DNA of 64,000 nt from Gnomoniopsis sp. IMI 355080 (lineage: Eukaryota > Ascomycota > Sordariomycetes > Diaporthales > Gnomoniaceae). The stretch lies in assembly GCA_027946555.1 (NCBI GenBank), contig JAPEVC010000061.1, positions 1 through 64,000 on the forward strand. Reading direction: 5' to 3'. The notes below the pieces were generated by a model, which searched no databases, had not been told where the DNA came from, and was given only the letters and a program-made list of their open reading frames with translations. The position numbers and the translations under genes were made by a program. Positions 57,874-64,000 of the stretch are shown one piece after another (the first letter of the stretch is position 1; each line of letters begins with the position of its first letter).

Positions 57874-60052
57874 ATGAATTCTCTCTACAACCCACTGCCT
57901 TATTTACTAACACTAGCAGGACCACTTACTCTATTTAATCCATTGTTGCTCCTACTTTTCTTCTGGGCCATAGTAGTCCTACTGAATTACCCGTTCCGTA
58001 ATAATTCAGACCCGCCGAGGCTGAGTGAACAAATCCCTTACATTTCAAACACATGGCAGTATGTGAATAAAAGATCTGCGTTTATGCAAAGAGCCTCGTA
58101 TGTTCACGGTGTGAATGCCCCAGAATTCAACCCAAAGCTTGAATCTATCATGTTCGGAACGCTCGGTGATAGCTTCTGATTTTCTCATAGTCAAATGTTT
58201 CGGAGAACCAGCATCTTCCAATTTCATTTAGCTGGAAAAATGACATACATGGTGACTGGGCCGAATGTGACGAGTGCTTTTCGGTCATCTCGAAGTATTG
58301 GCTCCAAGACCTTTCTAGAAAATGTTTTAAAACGAATGTGGGAAGTCCCAAAAGCCGAGCTTGCTTTATGGCACAACGACATGTCCGGGCGAGGCAGGAT
58401 ACCTGCGCCAGGCACGAAGAAGACACCAGACAATCAGCGTTACTGGGCAATTGACCACCATTTATACAGCAGCTTCCTGACACACAAGGTACATGCGAAT
58501 CGCATCGCTTCAGAGTACCAGACCAGGCTCGCCCGCAAACTCAATGCGCAGCCTCTCCATGAGTGGCGGACGACATATCTCATGAGTTTTCTCAAGCGAG
58601 AAATGACCGAGACGGCGATCGAAGCATTGTTTGGCACCCAGATTCTCAAAGTCAACCCGAACTTCGTAGAGAAGTACTGGACAATCGATGACCACTTGGT
58701 GGAGGTCTTCTCGTTGAAACCTCGGTGGTTAAAACAGAACTCTTTGAAGATGCGTGACGAATTGGTCGCCATGATGCAAAAGTACATAGAGTCAGCATGG
58801 GAGGGATTCGATTGGAACGACCCTATTGCAAGGGAGGTGAGCCTTCCCCCCCCCCCTTCCGGGGCTCCTAGCACACCTGGGCAGATTTACAACAGAGACT
58901 CTAAAGTACCAAGGTTGTTTTGATAAGATAACATTCAAGTTGAAGACTCATGACCTCGCACCTGGTGACACAATCAAAATTGTGTTCCTATCTAAAGCAT
59001 TCAAGGGCGAGATGCTTACCAGAAATGGATAAAATAGTCAGACTGGGACCCGCATTTCGGGGCGCGCTTCTGTCGTGAGCGTGCTAAATGGCTTAAAGAA
59101 AGCTTTTGCATATCAACAGCAGCTGGCCTTATGGCTGGTGTATTGATTGGGTGAGTCATGATCGGTTTCAGCAAAAATCTCGAAACCTAATTTATAAGAC
59201 TTACACAAAGGCAGTCAAATTACCAATACGCTTCCTATTACGGTATGGGCTTTATTCGAGCTGATCAAGGACCCCGAACTATTCCACAAGGCACGATCCG
59301 AAGTCGGGCAAACTACAAATCATGATGGCCTTAGTAAGTTCATAAGCTTGCTTCAAGTTCAATCAATTTTCATTCATGCCTCTTTCGATACTTACTTGAG
59401 ACCCTTCCAAGAAACAGAAACTGGTACACTTGACTTACAGAAAATTATGAATTTGCCCCTTCTGCAATCTATATACGTTGAAACAATGCGCGTTCATCTT
59501 TCTATGAACATTATGCGCGAGATCATGGAGCCCATAACTATGGATGGCTACGATCTGAAGCCTGGGGCGTGGTGTTTTCTGCCCATGGAAATCTCCCACC
59601 TCGACGAAAGCTGGGGAGTGAATGGGCACCCTGCCACCGAGTTCTGGGCGGCGCGCCACATTATAGAGGAAGAGAAAATTGACCAATTAGGTGATACGGT
59701 GCGCAAAGCCACGTTCCGCTTGTCCTCCAACAAGTCAGGCGCATTCTTTCCATATGGTATGCTTGAATTTCCGCTGTGCAATCTGGATACGAAAGCCTCG
59801 TTGAACGTTTAGGTCCTAACTCACAAACTAGGTGGAGGCGAGCCCATTTGCCCCGGCCGACATCTTGCTAAACAAGAAATCATGACAACCCTGGGTATAT
59901 TGGTCGACAAATTTGATTTCGAATTCATTGACTGGACCATGCCTGATGGCACCGTCTCAGATTGCCCAGCGCAGGAGGACCAGAGGTTCAACGGTGCATT
60001 GGCAATGCCTCCAGACAGAGATATGAGAGTGCGTTGGAAGAGACGCTATTGA
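57874..60052 (+). CDS. Cytochrome P450 monooxygenase (CYP7/oxysterol-hydroxylase-like)
   Basis: Six exons (57874-58097, 58191-58836, 59038-59150, 59215-59333, 59412-59756, 59832-60052) join in frame to 555 residues. The first intron (93 nt, donor GTATGT) joins QRAS to QMFRRTSIFQFHLAG. The third exon junction follows a 201-nt intron. The anchor is LLLLLFFWAIVVLL. The I-helix region reads AAGLMAGVLIGQITNTLPITVWALFEL, with Asn/Pro in place of the usual acidic-Thr pair, as in the CYP7/CYP8 group. ExxR is ETMR, and the heme loop is FPYGGGEPICPGRHLA. Members act on sterols or rearrange oxygenated lipids, so a sterol- or terpenoid-like substrate is possible. An upstream ATG at 57811 would add 21 residues. 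Confidence 0.85.
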
Positions 60053-60302
60053 AACATGTTATATTGAGCTCACGTAAAAGTCAAAATGTAAGAGAAACAT
60101 CTAGTTTTATATAGGGATTTCCAAGCGGTGTGATGATCATCTAGCTATGCCTCAGCAGTCAAGTTCATGAAGACAAGCTCAATCCCAACATTGCTGCGCT
60201 TGAGCTTGATAAATTACAACACACTCTACAGGTATATACGCCTCTACGCAGTAAGTGCTCTCGTCTGTACCCTGTGAAGATGTTTTCCTCTTCAGCACAT
60301 TG
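60053..60302. other. Short 3' intergenic gap
   Basis: This lies between two convergent genes. Nothing recognised. Confidence 0.4.
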
Positions 60303-63300
60303 TTACTCCGCCTTCCCTTCATATATGTCTACTCTGGGCCTTTTGAGCCGTACACCACTTTCATCGGCGGTCTGCCAATAAGCGTATGCCAAGCCCATAG
60401 ATCGAACATCCAAATCCCTGTTCTTCCCTTCACTACGTGCCAGAAGGTCAAAAGCGTTCACCAAATGTGATTCACAGATATAAAACATTGCCCCAGCAAT
60501 AGTCGAAGGATCGACTGGTAGAGGCGGCCACTCAACAAGAAACAAGCCAGCCACTACAACAACTATGAGAGCTAGGATGGTAATGCTGAGCCATGCGCAG
60601 ATTTGCTGTGTCATCCATGTTGAGTTGTAAGAAAATGGCACTTGATCCAATGTAACTGGAAGGACGATCTTTGCGAGTGAGGTGGTGAATGAAATAAGTC
60701 CGAGGAGGGGACTTCTCTGGCAGTACGCAGAAATCATTCCGGATAGGGCATTCGTAGGCGTGGATAACAGTATAGAGCGATCTGCTGGTAGTGCGCGCTG
60801 GGATAGCCTTCGGTATGGTGTGATCAGTGCGATAGCTGTGATACTAATTAGTCGCCGATCGGATCCAGATCACTAGAATATGACCCGCAAATGGATGAGC
60901 GACCTACATTCGAAGATTGCACCCATCAAACCACCTATAAGGACACCGAGTCCAGTGAATAGAAAGCGAACACCAAACCCGCGGCTATCCATGAAGTCCT
61001 CGAAGCCCGAGTCACCAGTGGTCTCTTGATAATATGCAACGATGACCAACACGGTGGCTAACATGCCCAGAAATGCTAAGCGGAACCAGCAAGTCAAAGG
61101 GCGTAGGTACGATGGAAGTTTCGTGCCAGTGGTGCATTTAAGATTAGCTTCTTGGTTCCCGTATGCAGACTGCCCAGTCTCATTCAGAAAGAGCTCATTG
61201 TTTCGAAATAATGCATTCTCGTCTTCATCTCCACGCAAAATTAAGCCATACCTCACTTCGCCATGTACATGAGGCGAAGGAAGTGAGAATGAATCCAGCA
61301 TAAAACGACGGCCAGCTAAAGCTTTGAGAATCGAGCTTTCATCAACTGGGCACTCAGTCCCTCCAGGTATTTTGGATAGCAGATTCCTGACGGCAGGATG
61401 GCCACATAAATTTGCCATGCTAGCGGCGCTCCACGGATTGTGATTCACTCCTGTTTTAAAATGCTTCGAGTTGATGATAACGATGATCATAAACACAAGC
61501 ACCGCTGTGGAGCCCAGTAAAGCTTCGAGTGCCCGCGCTACAGGCCTTTGAACGGCGATTTTGCCAAAGCACGATGCCGTACATGATTTTGCTGTAGATA
61601 TCTGCACTGCTTCGGCAGACAGTGGGGCAATGATTTGAGAGCCCAGCACTGCTACCTGTGTGATAATGATCAATGGTTGCTTCAGTCTGATAGCTTGTGG
61701 GATAACCATGGCTCCGAACCATTGGTCGAAACGAAGGAATACCGACGATTCCGCTGTTGCGCCAGTGGTGGAGCAGGCCAGTGTGAAAAAGGGCTGCATT
61801 CGTTTCGCGTTGTTGCCAATCACTTCGAGAAGGAGCGAGGCAAACACAGCCAGGATTGTGGGGAGAAATTGTCCAGCGAAGTACTCGGCTGCAGATAGAC
61901 CAAGGACTTCAAGCTCCGTACTGTTGAAACCATTAGGTGATATGGGTGTCATAGTGGGCATTGAAGTTGGTATAACTGTAGTATAGTGCATCGTGCTACC
62001 TAAAACCCTGAAAGTTGGCAGAGCTGAAAACGAACTTGCTAACCGCTGTTGCTGTGATTCGAGACCAAGGGTTGTCGCCTGTGCAGTATCCGCGTCCTGT
62101 AAAGTGGTGACTTCCTGTTTTGTAATAGTCTGCACCGGCATGGTAGAGTCGACAAGTGTAGGGATAAGATTGCCCAACGAGTCTATCGTAGTCTCGAGAA
62201 CTTTAGTCGTCATGCCGTCAATGATTATAGTCTCTTCTTTTAGGGTCGTATGGGGGCTTGGTGTTGTGTAACCAACTGTGGAAGTGATCACTGTTGTAAG
62301 AGTTCCTTCAACGGCGACTGTTGTGCCATCAACCAATAATTCAGTAGTCGTGTATCCTTTTTGGATAGTCCCGGTATGAAATACGGTTGTTTCCAGTCCA
62401 GCAAGATCCTCTGTCTCTTCGATCGACACGGAGAGAACTTCGGGGATGGTAATTGTTGTGAAGGTGCTTTTGCCCGCGACTGGGGTGCCATTGAGTAGTA
62501 ACTCGGTAGTCGTGCGTGCTGTTTGGATAGTTCGGGTACGACGCACTGTTGTTATCACTCCAGCTGAATCCTCTGTCTCCTCGGCTGAAACAGAGACGAT
62601 TTCAGGAATTGTAATAGTCGCGCTTGTCATACTGCCGAAGGGCAGCGTAGATGTGAAAGTCGTTACTGTTGGGAAAGAGACACCGGTACTGTCTACCTGA
62701 TGACCCTCGTTGGCCAAAGAACTACTAGCCTTTACCGGGAGAGTAATTGTGCTCGCTGGCTGGAGCGTCGTAATATGAAGCACAGTACTTTGACGACCTG
62801 AAGGATTTCGTCTTTCTTCTGTTGACGTAGCTATCACTGCGGAAATCACAATTGTTGAAATTGAGTCGGAAGATTTTGTCTCGGCAGGTGTCGACGTGGG
62901 CTGAGCGATCTCTTTCGAAATTGAAACTAAGCTTCCCACGGGTTTCTTTGGAGTCGGAGCCGACTTGGTAGTTGGTAATTCCGTAAATGACAAGGTAGTT
63001 GAAATTACAATGTCATATGTGCTTGTATCAAATGTTGATATAACTGTTGAACGAAAGCTTGGGCCAGTGCTGTCGCTTGCGTGACTTGCTGAATGCCCAG
63101 CAAGCGACATATAGTCGGAAGGATTGGGCACTCTTTGATGAAGAAAAGCTTTTTCATCTCTTTCAAGTCGTGGCATTCCTTTTGGTGATAGGCGCCGGTC
63201 TTGACTGATTGGCCCGGGCTGTTGTTCCACAAGCATAGCATTCTCATTGCGGGTCGTTAAATTCGCATTGCTGTACACTTCGGCGGCAGTCGGTTCAGAT

Positions 63301-63554
63301 CGGATGGCGTACTCGGTTATTGCAACACACGCTATGCAAAAGGTTGCCACTGCTATTAGAAACCAATTTCTGAGTGCTGTTGGCTTATAATTGTAAGTTG
63401 TACTGGATTTGGTATCGTCGATTTGCAGCGTGTAATCGGGACGCAAGCGCGCACGACTCGGTTCGTAATATGTCTGAACCGTAGCATAATTGCGACCTGC
63501 TTCCGGGTTTCCGTCATCATTGAAAGAGTGACAAATTTGCAACGTAGGAGCCAT
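60303..63554 (-). CDS. DUF3433-type multi-pass membrane protein with Thr/Ser-rich repeats
   Basis: Two exons (60904-63554 and 60303-60843) give about 1063 residues. The 60-nt intron has a weak GTCGCT donor, but splicing joins in frame to ITPYRRLSQRALPADRSILL, the segment expected at that place. An N-terminal helix (LRNWFLIAVATFCIACVAITEYAIR) is followed by an outside region very rich in Thr, Ser and Val. That region includes two tandem copies of a roughly 56-residue unit (SVSxEETEDxAG...TTTELL). Several membrane helices follow (YFAGQFLPTILAVFASLLLEVIG, LLGSTAVLVFMIIVIIN, RLAFLGMLATVLVIVAYY, LFTGLGVLIGGLMGAIFE) and a final pair in exon 2. Heavy O-glycosylation of the Thr-rich part is likely. 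The family's function is unknown. Confidence 0.8.
62290..62635 (-). repeat. Tandem duplication inside the DUF3433 gene
   Basis: Two adjacent units of about 168 bp encode ITIPEIVSVSAEETEDSAG... and ITIPEVLSVSIEETEDLAG..., each ending in TTTELL plus a NGTPV/DGTTV stretch. They align without gaps, which shows an in-frame unequal duplication. Confidence 0.75.
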
Positions 63555-64000
63555 GGGTAGACAAGGCACCTGCCACTACAGCTGTGAATAGGTAGTCAAC
63601 TAAATGGCCACGAAGAGGTGACGAAGTAAGTTAGGATCGGGATTCTCACGTCTGGTTGTATTATAAGACACTCCGTCTCAGCTGAACAGTTTCGAAACCA
63701 AGCAATTTGTGGAAGTAGCAATTCGACTTGCTTGAGGTTCGTATCTTTACACTAGCAACTCAGCCTCATCGAGCACTTGGCCCAACGTGTCACTGTCCCT
63801 GCTTACTGCTTTTGGCCCCCGTCGAGTTGGCTTGCTCTGCTGAATGCATGTCAGATAAAACCATGTGATTTACAGAGCGGCTAATTCAGGAGGCGCTAAC
63901 AGGCGAGGCTTGGAAATGGAGTGGTTGCAGTGGCCTACCCCGGGCAGCAGAAACGGGGGGGGGGGTAATTTCCTATCCGAGACTGTGCAGCAAGCCCCGG
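63555..64000. other. Upstream region of the DUF3433 gene
   Basis: Promoter side of the minus-strand gene. A run of G lies at about 63955-63966. Nothing else was recognised. Confidence 0.4.

Overview
The window looks like the chromosome of a filamentous ascomycete (Pezizomycotina). Genes carry short GT-AG introns of about 50-200 nt. Families typical of fungi are present: a highly reducing polyketide synthase, five cytochrome P450s, Zn2Cys6 regulators, a Pth11-like membrane protein, F-box-like proteins and a DUF3433 membrane protein. Gene-rich stretches are separated by very AT-rich blocks (about 160-660, 1680-2760 and 41490-42400) that look like old repeats decayed by RIP-type mutation. I could not name a species or a known product. 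All gene models below were spliced by hand from the sequence.

Region 1 (about 0.7-31 kb) is a secondary-metabolite cluster. Its core is an intact 2593-residue highly reducing PKS (19427-27812; KS-AT-DH-cMT-ER-KR-ACP) transcribed divergently from a nine-exon P450 (15995-18095). To the left lie a second P450 (12686-14572), two intact short-chain dehydrogenases (SDRs; 9863-10957 and 11403-12507), an O-methyltransferase (8030-9118), a frameshifted SDR (6281-7258) and a third P450 (3686-5465). To the right sits a Zn2Cys6 regulator that is clearly a pseudogene (28690-30908). The set suggests a C-methylated reduced polyketide that is then oxidised, reduced and possibly O-methylated. No thioesterase or other obvious chain-release enzyme is present. 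Several parts look decayed or altered: the regulator, one SDR, the catalytic His of the methyltransferase, and the oxygen-activation Thr of one P450.

Region 2 (31-44 kb) holds an F-box-like protein, an intact Zn2Cys6 regulator, a sulfatase, and a Dal5-family anion transporter that shares a 547-bp divergent promoter with the sulfatase. This could be a small sulfur-ester scavenging module. An AT-rich gap and a second F-box-like gene follow.

Region 3 (46-64 kb) holds an amidase with a frameshift, a glutathione S-transferase, a P450, a sugar-porter-family MFS transporter, another P450 with CYP7-like features, and a DUF3433 membrane protein with an internal tandem duplication. Its relation to the PKS cluster is unknown.
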